The translations under genes and the position numbers were made by a program. A DNA stretch of 64,000 nt, taken from NCBI GenBank assembly GCA_965277495.1, contig OZ255824.1, positions 1,302,001 through 1,366,000 of the forward strand, written 5' to 3'. Source of the DNA: CAHJXG01 sp965277495. Its GTDB lineage: Bacteria > Pseudomonadota > Alphaproteobacteria > Acetobacterales > Acetobacteraceae. The notes beneath the pieces were generated by a model that did no database searches, was not told where the DNA came from, and saw nothing but the letters and a program-made list of their open reading frames with translations. This document shows, piece after piece, positions 16,431 to 25,377 of this stretch. Numbering within the stretch: the first letter of the stretch is position 1; each line of letters begins with the position of its first letter.

Positions 16431-17453
16431 TCACTGGCGGTAGCCGTAGATCTTGTTCCACTCCTCGATCCAGCCGTTGCGGAGCGAGGCGAACTGCGCG
16501 CCGTTGGGCACCCAGACCTTGTTCACCTTGGGGTCGAAGCCCTCGAGCGTGACGGGTGGGACCTTGAGCGACGTGAAGTTGCCCTGTTCGGCCATGGTGA
16601 ACGCCTGGCCCTCCTCGGAGAGGCACCAGTTCAGGAACAGCCGGGCGGCGTTCGGGTTGGCGGCGGACTTGGGAATGCCCGACGCATAGGGCACCAAGGG
16701 CAGGCCTTCGGGCGGGAACACCAGCTCGACCGGGGCGCCGTCGCGTTTCTTGGAGAAGACCGCGTTGCGGATCAGCGGCGCTATCGTGACCTCCCCGCGG
16801 ATCAGCGCGTCGGACGCCGGGGCGCCGGACGGATACAGCGCGGGCTTGGTCGCGGCCTGTTTCGCCCAATAATCCTCGCCCAGAACCTGGCGCTCGAACA
16901 TGATCCGGGTCCATGTCGTGCCGCCGGAGGGCGCGATCACCTGGCCGATCTGGCCGCCGTTATAGATCGGGTTGGTCAGATCCATCCAGCTTTTGGGCGG
17001 AACCTTGGCGAGCTCGGCATGATAGGCGATGCACCAGACCGGGGTGATGCGCGGCCACAGCTTCGGGGAAACGCGGGACGCCTCCAAATAGGCGGCGGCG
17101 TTCGGCGGGGCGTAATCAAGGAACAGGTCCTCGATCTCCTGCATCAGCGCGCGGTCGGAGTGGTCGACGACGTCGGCCAGCAGCTTGCCGGCGGCGGCCT
17201 CGGTCTTGACGCGGGTGATCAGTTGGCCGCCTGACGCGCGCAGCATCTCGACGCGGACGAACGGGAAGCGCTTGTTGAATGCGCCGATGGTTTCCTGCTC
17301 CGCCTCGCTGAAGCTTGCGCTGTAGAACACGACCCGCCCTTCCTTGCGCGCCGCCGCAACCAGGTCGGCAGGAGGGGTGTACGCTTCCGCGCGGGCGGAG
17401 CCGGCAGCAGCGGTGGCCGCCGCCGCGAGCATGGCCTGGCGTCTGGTCAGCAT
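16431..17453 (-). CDS. ABC transporter extracellular substrate-binding protein
   Basis: The start at 17453 was chosen because GGGAG lies 4 bases upstream; a longer reading would place that site inside the gene. The 340-residue product has an Arg-Arg pair before a hydrophobic Ala-rich signal (TRRQAMLAAAA) and a likely Ala-x-Ala cleavage site, so it may be exported by Tat or Sec. The mature protein resembles family 1/6 binding proteins (FbpA/AfuA type), with the EGRVVFYSASF strand near its N-terminus. It delivers the substrate to the permease encoded just upstream in transcription order. Confidence 0.9.
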   Translation of the reverse strand: MLTRRQAMLAAAATAAAGSARAEAYTPPADLVAAARKEGRVVFYSASFSEAEQETIGAFNKRFPFVRVEMLRASGGQLITRVKTEAAAGKLLADVVDHSDRALMQEIEDLFLDYAPPNAAAYLEASRVSPKLWPRITPVWCIAYHAELAKVPPKSWMDLTNPIYNGGQIGQVIAPSGGTTWTRIMFERQVLGEDYWAKQAATKPALYPSGAPASDALIRGEVTIAPLIRNAVFSKKRDGAPVELVFPPEGLPLVPYASGIPKSAANPNAARLFLNWCLSEEGQAFTMAEQGNFTSLKVPPVTLEGFDPKVNKVWVPNGAQFASLRNGWIEEWNKIYGYRQ

Positions 17454-17496
17454 GGCGCTCCCTTTCATTTGTTCAGCTCATTTTTTCAGGCAAAGT

Positions 17497-19266
17497 TCAG
17501 CCGGCGCGCCCGGCGCTTCCGGCCGCCGCACCCCGGGACAGCCGTCCGGCAATGCCGATCAGCACGCCCAGCAGCGCCATCTGCACCAGGCTATAGGCCG
17601 CGGTGACGCTCATGTTGCCGCCCTCGTAATAGCCCAGCAACTGCACCGACATGACCATCGAACCGCTGGTGTAGAGGAACAGCGAGGACCCGAGTTCCCG
17701 GGTGGACAGAATGAACAGCAGGGTCATGGCGGCGATGACGCCGGGCCGGGCGAGCGGCAGGACGACGGTGACGATGGTGCTGGCAACGCTGCGTCCGCAG
17801 ACCCAGGCGGCCTCCTCAAGTTCCCGATGGATTTGCATGAGCGACGTGCTGAGTGCCTTCACCGTGTCGGGGATGAAGCGGGCGACGAAGGCCAGCGCCA
17901 GGATCCAGAGCGTGCCATAGAGCCCGCCAGGCAGGCCGATCCAGGCCCAAAGGTAGGCGACGCCGATCACCAGGCCGGGGATGGCGACCGGGACGGTGGC
18001 GATGATGTCGATGCTGCGGCGGAACGGCGCCCGGCTGCGCACCACGGTGTAGCCGATGGCGAAGGCCAGCACGCCGCCGATGGCCGCGGTGAGGATGCCG
18101 ACCTTCACCGTATTCACGATTGCGTCGATGGTCAGCGGATTGGCGAACAGCCGCTCGAAGTGCAGCAGGCTGTATTGCTTGGGATCGACGAGGCTTGCGA
18201 GGTCGCGCACGAACAGGAACTTGCGGAACGCCGCCACGATCAGCGCGAGGCTTGGCAGCGCGACGACGATCAGCAGGTAGGCGGACGCGATCCCGAGCGT
18301 CAGGAAGCGCCACGGCCCCAGCCGGAGCGCGCGCGGGCGGAACGCCTTGCCGGCCACGGTCGTGTAGCTGCGCCCGGACAGCGCCTTGTTTTGCAGCAGA
18401 ACGAGCACGCCGGTGACGGCCATCAGGATGACCGCGACCGAGGCGGCGGAGCTGTAAAGCGGCGGCGACCAGGCGGTCAGGGTGTAGATATAGGTCGTGA
18501 GCACCGGGATGTTGGCCGGGGCGCCCAGCACGGCCGGGATGCCGTAGATGCCCAGCATGACGACGAAGGACAGCAGCATCCCGGAGACGATCGCCGGCGC
18601 GATCAGCGGGAAGGTGACGGTCAGGATGGTGCGCAGCGCGCTGGCGCCCGACATCTCCGCCGCTTCCTCGAGGGACGGGTCCATGTTCTTCAGCGCGGCG
18701 GAGGTGAACATGTAGACGTAGGGCGCGTAGTACATGCCGAACACGAAGATGATGCCGGACATCGAATACAGGTTGAAGCGGACATCGACGCCGGCGCGGG
18801 CCAGGAAGATGTTCAGCAGCCCGGTCTTCGGCGAGCCGAGGATGGCCCAGGCGACGCCGCCGACCAGCGGCGGCACGAACAGCGGCAGCATGCCGGCGGC
18901 GGCGATCAGCCCTTTGCACGGCGTGTCAGTCCGCACCACGATCCATGCGAACGACAGCCCGATCGCCACCGCCATCGCCGTGCCGCCGGCGCAGGCGACC
19001 ATGGAATCGGCCAGGGCCAGATGGACGTTGGGGTTGCCGAGCACCTGGATGAAATTGGCCAGCGAGAGGTTCGCCAAGCGTATGCCGTCCACCACCGGGT
19101 CGGCATTGGTCAGCGCGCCGAGCAACAGCGTGGCGATGGGATACAGCACCAGGAACAGCAGGATCAGCAACAGGCCTGCAGACCAGGCGTAACCCGCCAG
19201 CCCGCGCGACGCACGCGGCATGGCCAGCGCCGGCGGCGCCGCAGTCACGCCAACCTGCGTGTCCAT
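17497..19266 (-). CDS. ABC transporter permease, two fused MetI-like domains
   Basis: The 589-residue protein carries two copies of the binding-protein-dependent permease fold, each with about six helices, as in FbpB-type iron and thiamine importers. The EAA loops are visible as EEAAEMSGASALRTI in the first half and EEAAWVCGRSVASTI in the second. It is followed by the binding-protein gene after 43 bases and precedes the ATPase. An 85-base gap separates it from the flavin oxidase gene upstream, which might hold an internal promoter. Confidence 0.93.
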   Translation of the reverse strand: MDTQVGVTAAPPALAMPRASRGLAGYAWSAGLLLILLFLVLYPIATLLLGALTNADPVVDGIRLANLSLANFIQVLGNPNVHLALADSMVACAGGTAMAVAIGLSFAWIVVRTDTPCKGLIAAAGMLPLFVPPLVGGVAWAILGSPKTGLLNIFLARAGVDVRFNLYSMSGIIFVFGMYYAPYVYMFTSAALKNMDPSLEEAAEMSGASALRTILTVTFPLIAPAIVSGMLLSFVVMLGIYGIPAVLGAPANIPVLTTYIYTLTAWSPPLYSSAASVAVILMAVTGVLVLLQNKALSGRSYTTVAGKAFRPRALRLGPWRFLTLGIASAYLLIVVALPSLALIVAAFRKFLFVRDLASLVDPKQYSLLHFERLFANPLTIDAIVNTVKVGILTAAIGGVLAFAIGYTVVRSRAPFRRSIDIIATVPVAIPGLVIGVAYLWAWIGLPGGLYGTLWILALAFVARFIPDTVKALSTSLMQIHRELEEAAWVCGRSVASTIVTVVLPLARPGVIAAMTLLFILSTRELGSSLFLYTSGSMVMSVQLLGYYEGGNMSVTAAYSLVQMALLGVLIGIAGRLSRGAAAGSAGRAG

Positions 19267-19351
19267 CCGTCCCTCCCGTCCGGCTAGCTTTTGAGGCCCG
19301 GCGTTTGATGCAACGTTAACACCGGCGGCGCAGCTTCGCCAGCGTGTGCCG

Positions 19352-20440
19352 TCACCGCGGCGTCAATAATGGAAAGGCGCTGTGGGCGTGCGGGGCCGTG
19401 ACCGACTCCGCCGGGCGCAGATAGGAGGCGTCGAGCCCGGCGAAACCGGTCAGGCCCAGCAGGCCCAGGCACTCCGCGACCTCGATGTCGAGCAGTTCGA
19501 CCACCCGCGCGATCCCGGCGGCCCCGGCGGCGGCGAAGCCATAGCAATAGAGCCGGCCGATGCCGACCAGGTCCGCGCCGAGCGCCATCGCTTTCACGAT
19601 GTCGGTGCCGCGGCTGAACCCGCCGTCGACCATCACCTGCGCCCGTCCGGCGACGGCGGCCACGACCTCAGGCAGCACCTCGATCGCCCCGGCGCCATGG
19701 TCCAGTTGCCGCCCGCCATGGTTCGAGACATAGACGGCCTCGACCCCGATTTCGCAGGCGGCGGCGGCGTCCTCGCCGGTGGCGATGCCCTTGAGGATCA
19801 ACGGGATGGCGTGCTTGTCCTTGAACCGCCGGATGTCGTCCCAGCTCAGCGCAGCCTGGAAGTCCATGCCGCCAGCCTCGGCCCGCCACGGCTTGGCGAA
19901 ACGGTTGGCGATGTCCCGCTCCCGCCGGCTATACAGCGCGCTGTCGACCGTGATGCAGAATGCGTCATACCCGGCGTCCACGGCGCGGCGCACGTGATCG
20001 TCCACCCAGGCGCCGTCGCCGCGGACATAAAGCTGGAAGATGCGCGGGCCGGATGAAGCCGCCGCCACCTCCTCCATGCTGCGTTCCGACACCGAACTCA
20101 GCATGAACGGCACGCCGGACAACGCGGCGCCCTGGGCCACGCCCACGCCGCCACCCTCGCCCATGTAGTCCAGGCCGCCCACCGGGGCGAGGCAGGCCGG
20201 CAGCCGGATGCGCTGGCCGAAGAACCGGCCGGAGGTGTCGATGGATGAAACGTTACGCAGCACGCGCGGGCGGAACGCGATGCGGTCGAGCGCCAGGCGG
20301 TTGCGCGCCTGCGTGGTCTCGGTCCCGGCGCCACCGGCGAGATAGTCCCACATGTTGCGGCCGAGCCGTGCGCGGGCCGCCGCCACGACCTCGTGCAGGG
20401 TTTGCAGTTGGTCGGCTGCGATGCTGATTCCGGTGTCCAT
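19352..20440 (-). CDS. FMN-dependent alpha-hydroxy-acid oxidase/dehydrogenase
   Basis: The 362-residue protein is a TIM-barrel flavoenzyme of the LldD, glycolate oxidase and mandelate dehydrogenase family. The catalytic block SNHGGRQLDHG (His base and substrate-binding Arg) and the phosphate-binding DGGFSRGTDIVKA are intact, as is the N-terminal RPRVLRNV region. It oxidises a 2-hydroxy acid to a 2-keto acid, passing electrons to oxygen or the quinone pool. It is the first gene of the leftward cluster with an importer, a CoA-transferase and an Ldh-type enzyme. The substrate cannot be chosen from sequence alone. Confidence 0.92.
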   Translation of the reverse strand: MDTGISIAADQLQTLHEVVAAARARLGRNMWDYLAGGAGTETTQARNRLALDRIAFRPRVLRNVSSIDTSGRFFGQRIRLPACLAPVGGLDYMGEGGGVGVAQGAALSGVPFMLSSVSERSMEEVAAASSGPRIFQLYVRGDGAWVDDHVRRAVDAGYDAFCITVDSALYSRRERDIANRFAKPWRAEAGGMDFQAALSWDDIRRFKDKHAIPLILKGIATGEDAAAACEIGVEAVYVSNHGGRQLDHGAGAIEVLPEVVAAVAGRAQVMVDGGFSRGTDIVKAMALGADLVGIGRLYCYGFAAAGAAGIARVVELLDIEVAECLGLLGLTGFAGLDASYLRPAESVTAPHAHSAFPLLTPR

Positions 20441-20500
20441 GCGTTGGTTCCTCCGGCATGGAGATTGACCCGCTCGGGGATTGCTGTGAAGGCCCGCCGC

Positions 20501-21895
20501 TCAGTTCCGCATGCGCACGCCGAGCACGAAGCCGAACAGGCCGAGCAGGACCGTTCCGATCACGGTCTGCACGCTGGACAGCAGGACCGCAAGCTGCCCG
20601 CTCGGCCTGACCCCGACCTCGGACGTGCCGACGGTGGTCATGGAGTCGAGGCTGAACAGGACATAGTCGATCAGCCGGAACCCCGTTCCCGTGGCGACCC
20701 CTGCCCGCGGTTCCAGGCAGCCGGTCAGCCAGTAGATCGCCGCGAAACAGAATAGCACGACGAGGAAGGCGCGCAGCACCCGCGTGACGCTCTCGCCGTA
20801 GTCGCACAGCCATTCCGCCGCCACGTCGCCGAGCCATCGGAGGCCGGGCATGACCGCGCGGATGTCGCGCCGCTGCAGCGCGGCACGGGCGGCCTGGGCG
20901 TGCAGCCGCTTACCCATCCGGCGGCGGCGGCGGAAGGCCCAGCTTGCGTCGTCGGCGCTGCCGAGCGTGCGGAAGTTCTGCTCCAGCACGATGTAACCCT
21001 CGCGCGCGGCGTCGAACTCGCCGGCCGTTTCCTCGCCGATCGCGCCGCCAAGCTGTTGCGCGCGCATGCGGGTGCGTTCCATCCACGCGCCTGCAACGCG
21101 AATATGGCGCAGGTTGCAGCTCATGAGCGACACGTGGGGCAGCACGGCGTCGCTCAGGTCGGCGCCCTCTAGGTTGGCGTTGTCCAGCACGGCCTCGCGC
21201 AGGTTCGCGCCGCGCAGCAGCGCCCCGACGAGGTTGGCGCGCCGCAGGGTCGCCCCCACCAGTTCGGCGCCCACCAGGTCCGCGTTTGCGAGCTGCGCCT
21301 CGTCCAGGCGCGACCCGCGGAAGTTGGCCCGCTCGGCCGCGATGCCGGGCAGCTTGGCGCCCCAAAGGTCTGCGCCGGACAGGTCGGCCCCGTCCATGAC
21401 CGCGTTGGCGAAGTTGGCGAAGCGGAGCCGGGCGCCGGACAGGTTGGCGTCTTCCAGTAGGGCCTTGCTGAAATCCGCCTGGCCGGCGTTCACGCCGCTC
21501 AGCACGCCGCCAATCAGGTCCGCGCCGCAGAAATTCGCCTCCTCCAGCCGTCCCCGGTGCAGGATGACGCCGCTGCACGAGGCCCCGCTGAGGTCGGCGC
21601 CCGCCAGGTCTGCGCCGGAAAGGTTGGCGCGGCGCAGGCTGGCCCCCGCCAGGCCGCGCCCGCCAAGCCTAATGCCGCCGAGCGCCGCATCCCACCACGA
21701 CGCACCCCGTATGCGTGCGCCCAGCCCGGCGGCCGAAACGTCCGCCCCGTCGAATGGCGTCAGCGGCTCGCCGCCCTGTTGCCCGGCGAAATGCAGGAGG
21801 GCGTCCGTCGCGCCGGGGTCGATGGCATCGGCAGGCACGCCTGGCTCGCCAGGCGGCGGCATGGCTGCCTCGTCGGGGTGTGGTGCAGGCGTCAT
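20501..21895 (-). CDS. Pentapeptide-repeat protein fused to two-helix ion channel domain
   Basis: Residues 50-265 of this 464-residue protein are almost wholly A(D/N)LxG-type pentapeptides, predicted to form a right-handed quadrilateral beta helix. A charged linker (290-365, including RRRRRMGKR) leads to a two-transmembrane pore domain: helix 371-393, a pore segment around 408-428 and helix 435-461. The pore segment contains TTVGTSE at 420-426, in the position of the K+ channel TVGYG filter but lacking the Tyr-Gly. It is therefore an Ion_trans_2-like channel whose ion selectivity is uncertain. It is 60 bases after the start of the flavin oxidase gene on the same strand and belongs to no obvious pathway. 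Confidence 0.88.
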   Translation of the reverse strand: MTPAPHPDEAAMPPPGEPGVPADAIDPGATDALLHFAGQQGGEPLTPFDGADVSAAGLGARIRGASWWDAALGGIRLGGRGLAGASLRRANLSGADLAGADLSGASCSGVILHRGRLEEANFCGADLIGGVLSGVNAGQADFSKALLEDANLSGARLRFANFANAVMDGADLSGADLWGAKLPGIAAERANFRGSRLDEAQLANADLVGAELVGATLRRANLVGALLRGANLREAVLDNANLEGADLSDAVLPHVSLMSCNLRHIRVAGAWMERTRMRAQQLGGAIGEETAGEFDAAREGYIVLEQNFRTLGSADDASWAFRRRRRMGKRLHAQAARAALQRRDIRAVMPGLRWLGDVAAEWLCDYGESVTRVLRAFLVVLFCFAAIYWLTGCLEPRAGVATGTGFRLIDYVLFSLDSMTTVGTSEVGVRPSGQLAVLLSSVQTVIGTVLLGLFGFVLGVRMRN

Positions 21896-21920
21896 GCGCC
21901 GCCGCTATGCCGCCACCGGC

Positions 21921-22286
21921 CTAGCCCCCCGGCGCCAAGGCCTCGATCTGGGTCAGCAGCCGGGAGAAGTCGATCGGCTTGGGATGGTAGTCGTTGCACC
22001 CCGCCGCAAGCGCCTTTTCCCGGTCGCCTGACATGGCGTGCGCCGTCAGCGCGATGATGGGAATGCCGGCGGTGGCGGGATCGGCCTTGAGCGTGCGGGC
22101 GGCCGACCAGCCGTCGAGGATCGGCAGGTTCATGTCCAGCAGCACGATGTCGGGCAGGTCCGCCCGGACCTGGTCAACCCCGGCCTGGCCATCGGTGGCG
22201 ACCGTCACCTCGTAGCCGCGGCGCTTGAGCCGGCGGGACAGAAAATCCCAGATTTCCTCATGATCTTCGACCAGGAGCAGGCGCAT
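21921..22286 (-). CDS. Single-domain response regulator (CheY-like)
   Basis: From the ATG at 22286, preceded by GGAGAGCC, the protein is 121 residues and consists only of a receiver domain. Acidic residues in VEDHE, the phosphoacceptor Asp in LLDMNLP, the Thr/Ala switch in ALTAHAM and the Lys of PKPID are present. It starts 22 bases after the hybrid kinase stop, so it is probably its co-transcribed partner or a phosphate sink. A close relative, about two thirds identical by eye, is encoded at 29680-30063. No output domain is present. Confidence 0.9.
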   Translation of the reverse strand: MRLLLVEDHEEIWDFLSRRLKRRGYEVTVATDGQAGVDQVRADLPDIVLLDMNLPILDGWSAARTLKADPATAGIPIIALTAHAMSGDREKALAAGCNDYHPKPIDFSRLLTQIEALAPGG

Positions 22287-22308
22287 GGATGGCTCTCCGC
22301 AACGGCGT

Positions 22309-25239
22309 TCAGGGGTGTCCGGACGGGACCGCGCCGCCCGCTGCCGCCTCGGCATGGGACGGCGTAAGCGCGCGAAGCTCCCCGGCAAGCTGGCGGAGGT
22401 TCGTCTGCCCCTTGCTCAACACCCGGTCCGCGCCGCCAAGACGCCGGCGCTCGTCCGCGTCCAGGTCCCGCGCCGTCAGCACCACGACGGGGATCTCGCT
22501 GCAGCCGGGCCGCTGACGCAGTTCATGCAGGAAGGCGAAACCGTCCATCACCGGCATCGTGAGGTCGAGCAGGATGAGCTGCGGCGGCGCGTGCGCGACG
22601 ACATCCAGCGCCTCGCGTCCGTTGCCCGCTTCCGAAACGGTCCAGCCGTTCCGTTCCAGCACGCTGCGCAGCCGCGCCCGGGCGTCGGGGTCATCGTCCA
22701 CCACCAGGATGTCGCCCGCATCGCCGCGGAACCGCTCCATGACGCTTTTGAGGCGATCCCATTCGACCGGCTTGAGCACGGTGTCGGCGGCGCCGAGCGA
22801 CTCGCCCAGTCCGGGTTCGTTGACGAACGTCACCATCACGACCGGGATCGTCGCCAGGTTCGGGTCGGCCTTGAGCGCGCCCAGCACCGACCAGCCGTCC
22901 ATCTGCGGCATCATCACGTCCAACAGGATCGCGCGGGGGTGCTGGGTGCGGGCGAGCTCGATCCCGGCCCGGCCGTCGGCCGCCGTCAGCACCGCGAACC
23001 CCTCGCGCTCCAGGAACCGGCTCAGCAAGTCGCGCTGGGCCGGGTCGTCGTCGACCACCAGGACTATGTGCTGCCCGGAGCTGGCCGGCGCCGACGCTTC
23101 GGCCTCTTCGGCGGGCTGTTCCGGCATGACGGACGGCAGGCGGATGGTGAACGTCGAACCCTTGCCGTAGGTGCTGGCGACCTCCACGTCGCCCCCCAGC
23201 AGGTGGCAGAATGCGCGCGTGATCGCCAGCCCCAGCCCGGTGCCGCCGAACCGCCGGGTCGTCGAGGCGTCGGCTTGGCTGAACCGCTCGAACAGCCGCT
23301 CCAACTGCTCCGGGGTCATGCCGATGCCGCTGTCGGCGACCTTGAAGACGACATCGTCTCCGACGCGGGCGACCTGCAGCGCGATCCGTCCGCCTTCGGT
23401 GAATTTGGCGGCGTTGCTGACCAGGTTGAACAGGCATTGCCGCAGCTTGACCTGGTCGGTGTGCATCTCGCCCAGGTCCGGCGCCAGGTCGAGCACGACC
23501 TCGTTGCCCTTCTGCTGCACCAGGGTCTCCACCGTGGAAGCGACGCCGCGCACGAGCTCCTCGACGGCGAAGGTTTCGGCGAAGGTGGTCATCCGCTCCG
23601 CCTCGATCTTCGACAGGTCCAGCACGTCGTTGATGAGGCTGAGCAAATGGCGCGCGTTGGACTGTATCTTGCGGACATCGCCCAGCAGGGCCTCGTCGCC
23701 GGCCTCCTCCATCTCCTCCTCGAGCATCTCGCTGTAGCCGATGACGGCCGACAGCGGGGTGCGCAGTTCGTGGCTCATGTTGGCGAGGAACTGGCTCTTC
23801 GCCCGGTTGGCCGACTCGGCCGCAGCCTTGGCCGCGTTCAGTTCCTCCTCCGCGCGTTTCCGCTCGGTGATGTCGGTATGGGTGCCCACCCACTCGCGGG
23901 TCTCGCCGTCGTCCAGGATCGGGACGCCGCGCACCGCCATCGTGCGCCACTCCCCATCGGCCCGGCGCAGGCGGTGGTCGATCGCATACAGCGCATGGCC
24001 CGCCACCGCCCGGTTCCAGGCTTCGAGAGTGGCGTCCCGGTCCTCGGGATGGACGGCCTGCAGCCAACCCACACCCTCGATCTCCTCCGGGGTTTGCCCG
24101 GTGAAGGCGCCCCAGCTCGACTGCGCCCCGGTCAGCTCACCCGCCGGGGTCGCGGTCCAGACGATCGCGGCGCTCGTTTCGATCAAGGTGCGGAACCGCT
24201 CCTCGCTTTCGCGCAGCCGGCGTTCGGCCCGCTTGCGGATGGTGACGTCGGTCACCACCAACCCGGCGCCGGCGGTCCCGGCGCCGGTCAACGCCGGCAA
24301 CGGGAAAAAACCAAACTGGAACTCACGCAACTGCCTGGGATTGATCCGGCTGGGCACCCCCACGTCGACATTGGCCACCGTGCTGCCAGCCTCGAGCACC
24401 TCCTGCAGCCGCGGCTCCAATGCCTCGCGCATGTCGGGCAGGATATCCCATAGGCTGTTGCCCACATCGGCGTCGAGCGCCCGTTCGCTCATGGCCGAGA
24501 GCCGGCGGTTCATATGCCGCACGCGCAGGCCCAGATCGAGGAAGCCGAGACCGATCGGAGCGTTTTCCAGCACGCCTTCCAGCAGCGCCGCGCTGGCGCG
24601 CTCCGCCCGGCGACGGCGCAGGGCCAGCAATGCAACCGCGCCGAACGCCGCCAAGATGCACAGGGCCGCGATCGTCACCAGCAAAGGCCCGCGAAACGCC
24701 TCCTGGCGGTCGAGGCTGGCGATCCGGGCGCGGGCTTCGTCCTGCAAGGCGGCGACGGCCGACCGCACGTCGTCCATCGACGCCTTGTCCTCGCCGGACC
24801 GTACCAGCGCGGTCGCGGCATCGAGGCCCGAGTCGCGCCGCGCCGCGACGACCCGGCCTGCGAACTCTCGTTTGCCGTTGACGAGCGCGGCGAGCTTGCC
24901 GTCCGGCTGCCCCTGCGGACCCACCGCCGCGAGGGCGCTGTCCAGCGTGGCGCGAGCGTTCTCATAGGGTTCGAGGTAGTTTGGCTCGCCGGTCAGCGCA
25001 TAGCCGCGCTCCCCGGTCTCGAGGTCCTTGAGGGTGGACAGCAGCCGCTCGCCCGCCACCAGCACCCGGTTCTCCTCGGCCACCAAGACGCGGGCGTGAT
25101 AGGCGTCGGCCAGCGACCATGCCGCTGCGCCGAGGCCGATGACCAGCAGGATGCCCGCCAGCATATTGAGCAGGCCATGGTCCCGCACGAAACCTGCGGG
25201 GCCGCGGGCCTTGCCCTGCTGCGGCTGAGGTTCGTTCAT
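22309..25239 (-). CDS. Hybrid sensor histidine kinase with CHASE3, two PAS and two receiver domains
   Basis: The ATG at 25239 gives 976 residues. Order: helix 23-46, CHASE3 sensor region (about 49-180, with the LKDLETGERGY block), helix 184-206, a divergent PAS (218-335), a second PAS with PAC (345-460), HisKA with the phosphorylated His490 in NMSHELR, HATPase with SNAAKF and DSGIG, then receivers with Asp774 and Asp892. It is a membrane-anchored kinase that can relay phosphate internally. A single-domain regulator follows by 22 bases. The second PAS is of the soluble-ligand type; no ligand can be named. Confidence 0.93.
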   Translation of the reverse strand: MNEPQPQQGKARGPAGFVRDHGLLNMLAGILLVIGLGAAAWSLADAYHARVLVAEENRVLVAGERLLSTLKDLETGERGYALTGEPNYLEPYENARATLDSALAAVGPQGQPDGKLAALVNGKREFAGRVVAARRDSGLDAATALVRSGEDKASMDDVRSAVAALQDEARARIASLDRQEAFRGPLLVTIAALCILAAFGAVALLALRRRRAERASAALLEGVLENAPIGLGFLDLGLRVRHMNRRLSAMSERALDADVGNSLWDILPDMREALEPRLQEVLEAGSTVANVDVGVPSRINPRQLREFQFGFFPLPALTGAGTAGAGLVVTDVTIRKRAERRLRESEERFRTLIETSAAIVWTATPAGELTGAQSSWGAFTGQTPEEIEGVGWLQAVHPEDRDATLEAWNRAVAGHALYAIDHRLRRADGEWRTMAVRGVPILDDGETREWVGTHTDITERKRAEEELNAAKAAAESANRAKSQFLANMSHELRTPLSAVIGYSEMLEEEMEEAGDEALLGDVRKIQSNARHLLSLINDVLDLSKIEAERMTTFAETFAVEELVRGVASTVETLVQQKGNEVVLDLAPDLGEMHTDQVKLRQCLFNLVSNAAKFTEGGRIALQVARVGDDVVFKVADSGIGMTPEQLERLFERFSQADASTTRRFGGTGLGLAITRAFCHLLGGDVEVASTYGKGSTFTIRLPSVMPEQPAEEAEASAPASSGQHIVLVVDDDPAQRDLLSRFLEREGFAVLTAADGRAGIELARTQHPRAILLDVMMPQMDGWSVLGALKADPNLATIPVVMVTFVNEPGLGESLGAADTVLKPVEWDRLKSVMERFRGDAGDILVVDDDPDARARLRSVLERNGWTVSEAGNGREALDVVAHAPPQLILLDLTMPVMDGFAFLHELRQRPGCSEIPVVVLTARDLDADERRRLGGADRVLSKGQTNLRQLAGELRALTPSHAEAAAGGAVPSGHP

Positions 25240-25377
25240 CGTTTGGGACCTTGCAACAGAACGAACACTACGCGCCTGCCCCAGGGATGTTCCCGCGTCC
25301 GGAACGTAGTGCGGCGTCGACCCCGTTGGCAACGGAGGAGCAATGCGGCGACGCGATCGCCGCCGCGGCCGCCCCGG

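Noticed and set aside
17344..19287. 647-codon plus-strand frame opposite the permease
   Set aside because: Antisense shadow of the permease and the binding-protein start; no fold recognised.
22285..24453. 722-codon plus-strand frame opposite the hybrid kinase
   Set aside because: Antisense shadow rich in His, Gln and Arg without motifs.
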